A DNA stretch of 7,949 nucleotides from Bordetella parapertussis (GTDB lineage: Bacteria > Pseudomonadota > Gammaproteobacteria > Burkholderiales > CAIKXV01), in NCBI GenBank assembly GCA_945877995.1, contig CAMDXD010000171.1:1-7949 (forward strand), given 5' to 3'. Positions within the stretch are counted from its first letter, which is position 1; the number at the start of each line of letters is the position of its first letter. The position numbers and the translations under genes are program-made. Of this stretch, positions 1-6,035 are shown in pieces. The notes beneath the pieces are model-generated. The model ran no database searches, had not been told where the DNA came from, and saw nothing but the letters and a program-made list of their open reading frames with translations.

Positions 1-104
1 CCCAGCGACTCCGCCGCGCGGGCAAGGGCGATCGTCTCGGCGATGGCCTGCGCCGGCGTGTGGCCGCTGATGATCGGGGACTGGTCGAGTACGGAGAGTT
101 TCAT
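1..104 (-). CDS. Luciferase-like (LLM class) flavin-dependent oxidoreductase, N-terminal fragment cut by window edge
   Basis: Reading leftward from an ATG at 104, the first 34 codons give MKLSVLDQSPIISGHTPAQA and then an Ala/Glu-rich helix ending AAESLG. This is the typical opening of bacterial luciferase-like monooxygenases of the MsnO8 type: strand 1 'LSVLDQSP', then a 'T..A...T..LA..AE.LG' helix. Family members are cytoplasmic TIM-barrel enzymes using reduced flavin (FMNH2 or F420), and their physiological substrates are mostly unknown. Only the first beta-alpha unit is visible, so no catalytic residue can be checked. The gene lies 91 bases downstream of the patatin-family gene on the same strand, so it could be co-transcribed or have its own promoter (a TACAAT box lies just upstream). 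The family call is fairly secure for so short a piece; the function is open. Confidence 0.72.
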   Translation of the reverse strand, partial: MKLSVLDQSPIISGHTPAQAIAETIALARAAESL

Positions 105-110
105 TGGCGC

Positions 111-116
111 ATTGTA
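111..116 (-). promoter_or_regulatory. Candidate -10 box upstream of the LLM oxidoreductase
   Basis: On the minus strand TACAAT (5 of 6 matches to TATAAT) ends 6 bases before the ATG at 104. Transcription would then begin almost on the start codon, giving a leaderless or nearly leaderless message. No convincing -35 hexamer lies 16-18 bases upstream. The rest of the 105-195 gap holds a 10-base direct repeat (148-157 and 173-182, cccggccatc) and no gene that I can see. One hexamer match is weak evidence. Confidence 0.25.
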
Positions 117-195
117 ATGCCAGCTCGTGCTGCCGAGGCCTGCCATGCCCGGCCATCTGCACGGCCGCTGCCCCCGGCCATCCCCCCGGAAGGGC

Positions 196-2484
196 TCACG
201 GCCGGCCGAGGTAAAGGTAGTACGAGCTGTTGCCGTCGCGCGCCCGCCCCCAGGCCAGGTACACCGGACCAAGCAAGGTATCCATCGCAACGAACACCGA
301 GCCCGACACGAGCAGGCCGCTCGGCGACTCCACGAACAGCGGGCCGCGGATCTTTCCGGCTTCGAGCGACGCACCGACATAGGCACCATCGAGCAGCCCG
401 CGCTTGATCAGCTGGTTGAGGTAGGTGACGCGGCCGTAGTCGAGCCCCTGGCCGAGCAACTGCCCGTCGCGATAGCCCGACTGTCTCTGGAAGCCGCCCC
501 ATTGCACCAGGTCGTTCAGCGGCAGCGGCGCGCCGCCGAGCGCCCCGCTGCTGCGCAGGCCCACCTGGAAGGTATGTGCACCGGTCGAGCCCGCACTCAG
601 CAGGTCGACATCGAATCGTGTGTAGCCGGCATCGGCGCCAAGCGCGGTGCGCGAGCCGAACAGGTTGATTGCCGCACTGTAGCCACTGCGCGAGAAGCGC
701 ACGCTGTCCAGCCGGTCGACCAGGATGCGGCCGGTGAACGCGCCTTCGCTGACTGCGCTCAGCGAAGGCGGCAGTACGATCGCACCCGTGTCCACGGCCA
801 GCCGTTTCTGCCCGGCCAGCACGCCGATCCGGGTTTCCACATGGCCGCTGATCTGGCTGCCGAGGTCCAGCGCCACGCGCTCCACGGCCTCGTCCAGGCT
901 TCCGACCCGGGTGTCGCCGCGGTACAGCGGCACAGGCCGCCGGCCGACCTCCACCCGCGGCGCGACGAACAGCGACTGCTCGACGGTCAGCGGCTGATAG
1001 AACTCGGACACGAAGCGGTTGTCGTGGCCCAGCTGGACATCGGTGCGCCATTCCGCACCGAGCGCGTTGATCCATTCCCGGCGGTAGCTGGCGAGCAGGT
1101 TGAAATAGCTTTCGCCATGCAGGTCGCTGGACAGGCCCAGGCCGAAGCGCAGGTACTGCGGACCCCATGACTTCTCCGGCGCGCGGATCGACAGCACCCG
1201 CCGGCCGGGCTCGTCCAGCAGGTTGTAGCGGACGTGCTCGAACTCGCCGCGTCCGAACACGCGTCGCAGGTCGGCGTCGAGCACCGCCTGGTCGACCGGA
1301 CTGCCCACCTTCGTGTTGAGCGCATTGGCGACCACCGCCGGGTTCACGCGCGACAGGCCCTCGATCCGGATCTCGTCGATCGGCCGGCGGTCGACCAGCA
1401 CCTGCACCGACTGCGCACTGCGCAGCGCGGCATAGGCCTGCGGCGACAGTGCCAGGGCCTGCAGGCGCGCCGCGACAAGGCGTGCTGCAGCGATGCCGAT
1501 CGGCACCGTCTTTTCCATGTTGTTGAAGTCACCGGCGGAGTAGTCCCCGAGTGCGGGCTCGATCAGCACATCCTGCGGGCGCAGCTCCGCCAGCGAGGCG
1601 CGTACGTTCTGTTCGGTCAGGATGTTCAGCATCTGCACGCTGACACCGAGCAGCCCGTCGAGCTGGTCCCTGCGCAGCAGCGGCGTGCCGAGGTTGACCG
1701 CGATCACGATGTCGGCACCCATCGCCCGCACGACATCGACCGGCAGGTTGCGCGTGAGCCCGCCGTCGATCAGCAGGCGCCCGCCGATCTCGGCCGGGGC
1801 GATCAGCCCCGGTACGGCCATGCTCGCCCGCATGGCACCGGCCAGCTCACCGCTGGACAGCACGACGCGCTCGCCGCTCTCGATGTCGGTGGCGATCGCA
1901 CGGAACGGGATCGGCAGCCGGTCGAACTGCTCGACGCCGCGCACCCGGACCAGGCCACGCAGCACGGATTCCAGGGCGACACCGGACACGGCACCGCGCG
2001 GCAGGCGCAGCGAACCGCCGCGGACGCCCAACTCGGGGCCGATGTAGGGCGAGAAGTCGTCTCGACGACGTCGGATCGGCTGGTCGATCCGATCCGGGCT
2101 GTCGACCAGCAGCGCAGCGGTGCTCAGCTTGGCCAGCACCGCCTCCATCTCGGCCACGGGGGTGCCCGAGGCGTAGGCACCGCCGACAATCGAGCCCATG
2201 CTGGTGCCGGCGATATAGTCGATCGGGATACGCAGTTCCTCCAGCACCTTCAGCACCCCTACATGCGCGGCCCCGCGCGCGCCGCCGCCGGACAGCACCA
2301 GCCCGATCTTCGGGCGCGCCGCAACTGGCGCAACCGCTTCGGCTGCCTGCGGCCTGCCGGGCGCTGCACCACCCGGGGCCTGGGCGCCGGCTCCCGCCTG
2401 CAGCGCGCACAGCAGCAGGCCGGATGCCAGGCGCGTCGCGAAACCCGATCGTGCCGCGCGGGGCCGACTCATTCGCTGACTCAT
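196..2484 (-). CDS. Patatin-like phospholipase with POTRA and outer-membrane beta-barrel (PlpD-like, type Vd secretion)
   Basis: A 762-residue exported protein. Residues 1 to about 36 form a signal peptide: Arg-rich start, hydrophobic LASGLLLCALQAG, cleavage near AGAQA. A patatin domain follows (about 58-340). It shows the glycine-rich oxyanion loop GGGARG (66-71), the nucleophile elbow GTSMG with Ser95, and the DGG motif with Asp240, so the Ser-Asp dyad is intact. Residues about 360-435 look like a POTRA domain (IDEIRIEGLSRVNP..., a processing-repeat signature). The remaining 320 or so residues resemble a 16-strand Omp85/surface-antigen barrel ending in alternating aromatic residues (SSYYLYLGRP). 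This architecture is that of P. aeruginosa PlpD, a lipase A1 displayed or secreted through its own barrel. The ATG at 2484 overlaps the hslR stop as ATGA, suggesting translational coupling; a weak GGGAA lies upstream. An in-frame ATG at 2472 is an alternative start. Natural lipid substrate and whether the passenger is released are unknown. Confidence 0.9.
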   Translation of the reverse strand: MSQRMSRPRAARSGFATRLASGLLLCALQAGAGAQAPGGAAPGRPQAAEAVAPVAARPKIGLVLSGGGARGAAHVGVLKVLEELRIPIDYIAGTSMGSIVGGAYASGTPVAEMEAVLAKLSTAALLVDSPDRIDQPIRRRRDDFSPYIGPELGVRGGSLRLPRGAVSGVALESVLRGLVRVRGVEQFDRLPIPFRAIATDIESGERVVLSSGELAGAMRASMAVPGLIAPAEIGGRLLIDGGLTRNLPVDVVRAMGADIVIAVNLGTPLLRRDQLDGLLGVSVQMLNILTEQNVRASLAELRPQDVLIEPALGDYSAGDFNNMEKTVPIGIAAARLVAARLQALALSPQAYAALRSAQSVQVLVDRRPIDEIRIEGLSRVNPAVVANALNTKVGSPVDQAVLDADLRRVFGRGEFEHVRYNLLDEPGRRVLSIRAPEKSWGPQYLRFGLGLSSDLHGESYFNLLASYRREWINALGAEWRTDVQLGHDNRFVSEFYQPLTVEQSLFVAPRVEVGRRPVPLYRGDTRVGSLDEAVERVALDLGSQISGHVETRIGVLAGQKRLAVDTGAIVLPPSLSAVSEGAFTGRILVDRLDSVRFSRSGYSAAINLFGSRTALGADAGYTRFDVDLLSAGSTGAHTFQVGLRSSGALGGAPLPLNDLVQWGGFQRQSGYRDGQLLGQGLDYGRVTYLNQLIKRGLLDGAYVGASLEAGKIRGPLFVESPSGLLVSGSVFVAMDTLLGPVYLAWGRARDGNSSYYLYLGRP

Positions 2485-2864
2485 TCGTCGTTCCCGCGCA
2501 GGCGGTCTGTCTCGCGCCGGTCGCGCTTGGTGGGCCGGCCGGTGCGCCCGGCCCATTCGCCGGAGAACATCGCCTTGCGGCCTGCCACCAGGGCGGCGCG
2601 ACGCGCGATGCTCTCGGGCGTTTCGGCGTAGAGCGTGCGCGCCAGATCGGCCGAGCCACGCTTGTCGGCAAGGCTGGTCACCTGCACCGACCAGTCGTAC
2701 TCACCGATCCGGATCTCGACGGCATCACCCTGCTTCACGTCCTTGGCCGGCTTGACCCGGTCGCCGTTCATCCGGATACGGCCACCGGCCACCGCATCCT
2801 GCGCCAGCGTGCGGGTCTTGAAGAAGCGCGCGGCCCAGAGCCACTTGTCGATGCGCACACTCAT
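2481..2864 (-). CDS. hslR: S4-domain RNA-binding protein, Hsp15 (HslR) family
   Basis: A 127-residue cytoplasmic protein opening MSVRIDKWLWAARFFKTRTL, the hallmark start of the S4 RNA-binding fold in Hsp15. The S4 domain covers about residues 1-65, including the 'AGGRIRMNGDRVKPAKDV..GD' turn. The tail is Arg/Lys-rich (GRTGRPTKRDRRETDRLRG), as in E. coli Hsp15. Hsp15 binds free 50S subunits that still carry nascent-chain tRNA and helps recycle stalled ribosomes. The length is close to the usual 130 or so residues. No Shine-Dalgarno sequence is obvious before the ATG at 2864, but no better start lies upstream and the conserved N-terminus begins here. The stop overlaps the ATG of the downstream patatin gene (ATGA), so the two are probably one transcript. 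Their functional link is not obvious. Confidence 0.9.
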   Translation of the reverse strand: MSVRIDKWLWAARFFKTRTLAQDAVAGGRIRMNGDRVKPAKDVKQGDAVEIRIGEYDWSVQVTSLADKRGSADLARTLYAETPESIARRAALVAGRKAMFSGEWAGRTGRPTKRDRRETDRLRGNDE

Positions 2865-3083
2865 CGGAGGTCGTCGGGTTACCGCAGGGTGGATCGGAGG
2901 ACCGGAGCATAGCAAATCCGTGCAGTGCAGTAGCCAGCGCGCGCGGCGCGCGCTGGCGTTCCGGCATAAAATGAAGTAGTCACATTGCGGCCAACCTTTG
3001 CCCGCCAGGGCCAGGCATCCTGGCCGACAGAAGACCCTGTCGTTACGAGCAGTGCGCCGAGCACGCCATCGAGGAGTTGCTGC
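2865..3083. promoter_or_regulatory. Divergent intergenic region between hslR and the first Bug-type gene
   Basis: I see no gene here that I would support. Two candidate -10 boxes face outward: TATGCT on the minus strand (2911-2906), about 42 bases before hslR, and TAAAAT on the plus strand (2967-2972), about 110 bases before the Bug-type gene. Neither has a good -35 hexamer. A GC palindrome (2933-2957) lies between them. Just before the Bug start, AGGAG at 3072-3076 sits 7 bases ahead of the ATG and is a strong Shine-Dalgarno sequence that fixes that start. Confidence 0.4.
2933..2957. repeat. Near-perfect 25-base GC palindrome between divergent genes
   Basis: Arms 2933-2944 (gccagcgcgcgc) and 2946-2957 (gcgcgcgctggc) are exact reverse complements around one central base. 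No T-run follows on either strand, so it is not a canonical intrinsic terminator. Its position between outward-facing candidate promoters would suit an operator or an architectural site, but alternating GC could also extrude or form Z-DNA. Function is not established. Confidence 0.6.
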
Positions 3084-4109
3084 ATGTTGTGCCGTTCTTC
3101 CGTCAGTTACCTGCCGCCTGCCCGCCCGATCCGCACGCCCAGGCGGATTACATCTGCCGCCAGCCGCGCAATGCTCTGGCTGGCCTGCGCGGCGGCCGCC
3201 GCGCCCGCCCATGCCTGGCCGGACAAGCCGATCCGCATGGTTGCGGTGTCAGCCCCCGGCGGCAGCACCGACCTGCTGGCGCGGCTGTACGCATCCAGGC
3301 TCGGACCGCTGCTCGGCCAGCAGATCCTGATCGACAACCGCGCCGGCGGCGGTGGCATGATCGCCTCCGAACTGGTCGCACGCTCGCAGGCAGATGGCCA
3401 CACGCTGCTGTTCACGCACACCAGCCATTCGGTGCTGCCGAGCATGCACAGCCGACTGCCCTACGATCCGTTCGACGATTTCTCGCCGATCGGACTGGTC
3501 GCGCTGACACACAGCGTGTTGCTGGTGGCACCGGCCGTGACGGCGCGGTCGGTGAAGGAACTGATCGAACAGGCACGCGCCAGGCCCGGGCAGATGAACT
3601 ACGGCGCCGGTTCGACCGGCGCCTCGGCGCACCTGGCCGGCGAACTGTTCAAGCTGATGGCCAAGGTCGACATCGTGCACGTACCTTACAAGGGTACGGG
3701 TGCGCAACTCGCTGCCCTCCTGGGCAACGAGATCCAGATGAGTTTCTCGACCGTGCCGGCCGCGCTGCCGCATATACAGGCCGGCCGCCTGCGCGCGCTC
3801 GGCATCGGCAGCCCGAGCCGTGCATCGGCGCTGCCAGATGTGCCAACGGTGTCCGAAGCCGGGTTGCCGGGCTTCGATGTCAGCGCCTGGAACGGCGTGC
3901 TGGCCCCGGCGCGCACGCCGCCGGCGATCGTCAACCGTATCAACCGGGAACTGGCCGAGATCGCGCGGCAGCCAGACACGCGAGAGAAGGCAGCCGCCCA
4001 GGGCACCGACCTCGTCAGCGGTACGCCGCAGGAATTCGCGGCCTACATCAAGTCGCAGATAGCCAAGTGGTCGAAGGTGGTCCGGGCGGCCGGCATACAG
4101 CCCGACTAG
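3084..4109 (+). CDS. Bug/TctC-family periplasmic substrate-binding protein (tripartite tricarboxylate transporter type), first copy
   Basis: A 341-residue exported binding protein. The signal peptide runs to about residue 44 with a long basic n-region, a hydrophobic stretch (MLWLACAAAAAP) and an AHA cleavage site before WPDKP. An Arg pair at 20-21 gives only a weak Tat resemblance. The mature protein shows Bug-family hallmarks: WPDKPIRMV start, PGGSTD (59-63; Asp63 aligns with a ligand-contacting Asp of the family), IDNRAGGGG (83-91), YDPF.DFSPI (127-136), HVPYKG (199-204), PDVPTVSEAG (251-260). Bug proteins bind small organic acids, amides or aromatic acids and deliver them to a TctA/TctB permease or act as sensors. 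No permease is encoded in this window. The start at 3084 is chosen because AGGAG precedes it by 7 bases; a longer reading frame from 2985 lacks a signal peptide at its start. It converges on the Rieske gene with a 9-base gap. The ligand cannot be deduced. Confidence 0.92.
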   Translation: MLCRSSVSYLPPARPIRTPRRITSAASRAMLWLACAAAAAPAHAWPDKPIRMVAVSAPGGSTDLLARLYASRLGPLLGQQILIDNRAGGGGMIASELVARSQADGHTLLFTHTSHSVLPSMHSRLPYDPFDDFSPIGLVALTHSVLLVAPAVTARSVKELIEQARARPGQMNYGAGSTGASAHLAGELFKLMAKVDIVHVPYKGTGAQLAALLGNEIQMSFSTVPAALPHIQAGRLRALGIGSPSRASALPDVPTVSEAGLPGFDVSAWNGVLAPARTPPAIVNRINRELAEIARQPDTREKAAAQGTDLVSGTPQEFAAYIKSQIAKWSKVVRAAGIQPD

Positions 4110-4118
4110 CGCGACCGC

Positions 4119-5309
4119 TCAGATCGGCGACTGCAGGGTCTTCGACGACCGAAGCGCCGTGCGCACCCAGGTTGCGAAGCGGTGGCAGTCGAACTCCTGC
4201 GGCATGAAAACGCCCTGTTCGAACGGGCGTGCGCGCAGGCCACGCTGTTGCCATTCGCAGTTGCGTGCGTCCTGCCCGTTGGTGGTACGCCACAGCGCCA
4301 CGTAGTGTTCCGGGTCGAACGCCGGGTCGGCCAGCGCCCGTGGCTCGAACAGCCAGTCGTAGACGATGCGTACCGAGCCCGGCCCGGTCGGAAACATCAG
4401 ATGCGAATTGACGTAATCAGGATGCACGTTCAGGAACAGGTTCGGCGGCAGCAGCGCCGGGATGTAGAGCTCTGCACGCTGCGCCTCGTCGAGCCCCGCG
4501 AACGCCGGCACCCGTGCCGTACCGTCGAGGGTGAGCGTGCATGCGCCCGGCAGGTACTCCGGCCCGGGCTCGGCGACCGGCCGGCCGTCGGCATCGCGGC
4601 GCAGGCCCCAGGCACCGCCGTCGCGGTAGGCGGGCACTACCCGGCACAGTTCCGGATGCACCGGCGGACAGTGGAAGCATTCGCAGAAGTTCTCGCACAC
4701 CAGCTTCCAGTTGGCCTGCACGTCGACCACCATCCGGTGGCCACTCACCAGCGCGTCGAGGCCATGGTTGGCGAAGCGCGCCGGCATCCAGCCCAGAGCC
4801 TCGGCCAGCGGCTGTACCGGCACGCTGCCCAGATGCACGAACACGAAGCCGCCCCAATCGTCGACGGCCACCGGGAACAGGCCGAACGCGGCAGGCTCGA
4901 AATCGGCCGTCGGCATGCGGCGCGGCGTAGCCTGCAACCGGCCGTCGAGATCGTAGGTCCACGAATGATAGGGACAGACGATCCGCCCGCCACGCAACCG
5001 GCCCTGCGCTTCGGTGCACAGGATCGATCCGCGATGGCGGCAGGTGTTGTGGAATGCGCGCCACTGACCGTCTTCGTTGCGCGTGAGCAGGATCGACTGG
5101 TCGCCGAGATCGACCACCCGGAAATCGCCGGCGGCCGGCACCTCGTCGCAGCGGGCCACGGCGATCCAGTTGCCGTACCAGAGCCGTTCGAGTTCTTGCC
5201 GGTAGTGCGCCTCGTCCCGGTACCAGGCGCCTGGCAGCCCTGGCTCGATCGACGCCCGCGGCTCGCGCGCGGCCGCAGGACGGGGAACGGGATCAGGGTG
5301 GCTGGACAT
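4119..5309 (-). CDS. Rieske non-haem iron oxygenase, alpha (catalytic) subunit
   Basis: A 396-residue cytoplasmic oxygenase. The N-terminal Rieske domain (about 45-160) has the [2Fe-2S] ligands C90-R-H92 and C112-P-Y-H115. Its spacing of 19 residues between H92 and C112 is slightly longer than the usual 15-17. The catalytic domain has NWKLVCENFCECFHC..VH: His213 and His218 as iron ligands and Glu210 in the electron-bridging position. NGQDARNCEWQQRG supplies Asp347 as the likely third ligand. The ECxHC..xH form and the late QD...C/E..Q.G motif fit the group with carnitine monooxygenase (CntA) and glycine betaine or stachydrine demethylases, which act on N-methylated compounds. More distant ring-hydroxylating relatives remain possible. 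It needs an NAD(P)H reductase, which is not in the window. The start is the ATG at 5309; a TTG two codons upstream is possible and neither has a clear Shine-Dalgarno. Divergent from the nitrile hydratase-like operon. Confidence 0.88.
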   Translation of the reverse strand: MSSHPDPVPRPAAAREPRASIEPGLPGAWYRDEAHYRQELERLWYGNWIAVARCDEVPAAGDFRVVDLGDQSILLTRNEDGQWRAFHNTCRHRGSILCTEAQGRLRGGRIVCPYHSWTYDLDGRLQATPRRMPTADFEPAAFGLFPVAVDDWGGFVFVHLGSVPVQPLAEALGWMPARFANHGLDALVSGHRMVVDVQANWKLVCENFCECFHCPPVHPELCRVVPAYRDGGAWGLRRDADGRPVAEPGPEYLPGACTLTLDGTARVPAFAGLDEAQRAELYIPALLPPNLFLNVHPDYVNSHLMFPTGPGSVRIVYDWLFEPRALADPAFDPEHYVALWRTTNGQDARNCEWQQRGLRARPFEQGVFMPQEFDCHRFATWVRTALRSSKTLQSPI

Positions 5310-5355
5310 GCACAAAGTGTATGCGAACGCGGGATTGGGCTATATTTCTCCCACC
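5310..5355. promoter_or_regulatory. 46-base divergent promoter region; candidate leaderless start for the hydratase operon
   Basis: This 46-base gap must drive the Rieske gene leftward and the hydratase-like operon rightward unless promoters lie inside the genes. On the plus strand TATATT (5341-5346, 5 of 6 to TATAAT) ends 9 bases before the ATG at 5356, placing the expected start of transcription about 2-3 bases before it. No Shine-Dalgarno sequence is visible before either start codon. Minus-strand -10 candidates (such as TACACT) are weaker, and no good -35 was found on either strand. Overlapping divergent promoters would tend to be co-regulated. Confidence 0.4.
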
Positions 5356-5709
5356 ATGACGACACCTGCCCACCCCGAAAAACCCGGCCGCTGCGGCTAC
5401 CACGACATCGGCGGGCTCACCGCCGGCGAGATCGACCCCGCCGAAGAACCGATCGAGTTCTGGCACAAGCAGAACGAGGCGATGCGCGGGCTGCTCGGCG
5501 ACCCGGTGCGCCGCATGGTGACGGTCGACGAGATGCGCCGAGCGTTCGAGAGCTTCGGCGAGGAGAAGTACAACACCCTGTCGTTCTACGAACGTCGGCT
5601 CGAGGCGATGCTCGACATCATCACCGAGAAGGGCCTGATCGACCGCGAGCAGTTCATGGCACGCGTGGATGCGGCCCTGAAGCAGCGCGCCGCCGCGTCC
5701 GCAAGATAG
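5356..5709 (+). CDS. Nitrile hydratase beta-subunit N-terminal-half protein (ScnB-like small subunit)
   Basis: A 117-residue protein matching the N-terminal half of nitrile hydratase beta chains. It has the GYHDIGG motif (14-20), a long mainly helical stretch, and 'MRRAFESFGEEKYNTLSFYERRLEAM..IITEKGLI' (60-95). The latter corresponds to the family's 'R.AIE.M....Y....YYE.WL.A....L.EKG' region, which supplies a conserved Arg to the active site. In normal nitrile hydratases this is fused to an SH3-like C-terminal half; here that half is the next gene. The same division occurs in thiocyanate hydrolase (ScnB plus ScnA) and toyocamycin nitrile hydratase. It is shorter than the ScnB of Thiobacillus thioparus (about 157 aa). 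The start at 5356 is preferred over an in-frame upstream ATG at 5308, which would overlap the divergent Rieske start. Stop to next start is 12 bases. It should act as part of the cytoplasmic metalloenzyme complex. Confidence 0.85.
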   Translation: MTTPAHPEKPGRCGYHDIGGLTAGEIDPAEEPIEFWHKQNEAMRGLLGDPVRRMVTVDEMRRAFESFGEEKYNTLSFYERRLEAMLDIITEKGLIDREQFMARVDAALKQRAAASAR

Positions 5710-5721
5710 GAAAGCCTGCCG

Positions 5722-6030
5722 ATGAGCACGACCCCTGCCCTGCACGCCGGCCAGCGGTTCTCCGCTGGAGACCGGGTCCGCGTGCTCGACCTGCCGAAGT
5801 CCGGGCATGTCCGCACCCCCTGGTACATCCGCGAGAAGGTCGGCGTCGTCACCGAGTGGACGGGCAAGGTGCTCAACCCGGAAGACCTCGCCTACGGACG
5901 CTGCGGCGGGCCGGCGGTCAACGGCTATCGCGTGGTGTTCGACCAGCGCCACATCTGGCCCGACTACCAGGGCCCGGAACACGACAAGCTGCACATCGAG
6001 GTCTACGAGCACTGGCTCGAGAAAGCGTGA
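5722..6030 (+). CDS. Nitrile hydratase beta-subunit C-terminal SH3-like domain protein (ScnA-like small subunit)
   Basis: A 102-residue protein equal to the SH3-like barrel that normally forms the C-terminal half of nitrile hydratase beta. Diagnostic segments are RFSAGDRVRVLDL (12-24), SGHVRTPWYIREKVGVV (27-43), the NGYRVVFDQRHIW strand pair (67-79), and the closing HIEVYEHWLEKA. Arg31 in the GHVRTP motif corresponds to the family's conserved Arg that contacts the oxidised cysteine ligands of the metal centre (established for nitrile hydratases; transferred here by alignment from memory). A good Shine-Dalgarno AGGAAAG (5708-5714), which overlaps the previous stop, precedes the ATG at 5722. 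Its stop overlaps a possible GTG start of the next gene (GTGA). It is probably translated in fixed ratio with its neighbours. Thiocyanate hydrolase alpha (ScnA) is the closest known equivalent by architecture. Confidence 0.86.
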   Translation: MSTTPALHAGQRFSAGDRVRVLDLPKSGHVRTPWYIREKVGVVTEWTGKVLNPEDLAYGRCGGPAVNGYRVVFDQRHIWPDYQGPEHDKLHIEVYEHWLEKA

Positions 6031-6035
6031 ACGAC

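Noticed and set aside
1234..2631. Long plus-strand open frame opposite the phospholipase gene (also 127-1170)
   Set aside because: Composition is His/Arg/Gln/Ala-rich with no recognisable domain, and it lies opposite a clear patatin/POTRA/barrel protein. High G+C produces such antisense frames.
2985..3083. Upstream ATG start for the first Bug gene
   Set aside because: It would add 33 residues before the signal peptide and has no good ribosome binding site; 3084 has AGGAG at ideal spacing.
4110..4118. Possible terminator between the convergent Bug and Rieske genes
   Set aside because: Only 9 bases separate the stops and I found no stem longer than about 4 pairs spanning them.
3077..4207. Plus-strand open frame overlapping the first Bug gene in another phase
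   Set aside because: Arg/Pro/Gly-rich, no family features; the Bug frame has a signal peptide, a Shine-Dalgarno and many family motifs.
4182..6035. Long upstream extension of the catalytic hydratase subunit frame
   Set aside because: The frame is open but runs antisense to the Rieske gene and out of phase through both small subunit genes. Family similarity begins only after about 6036.
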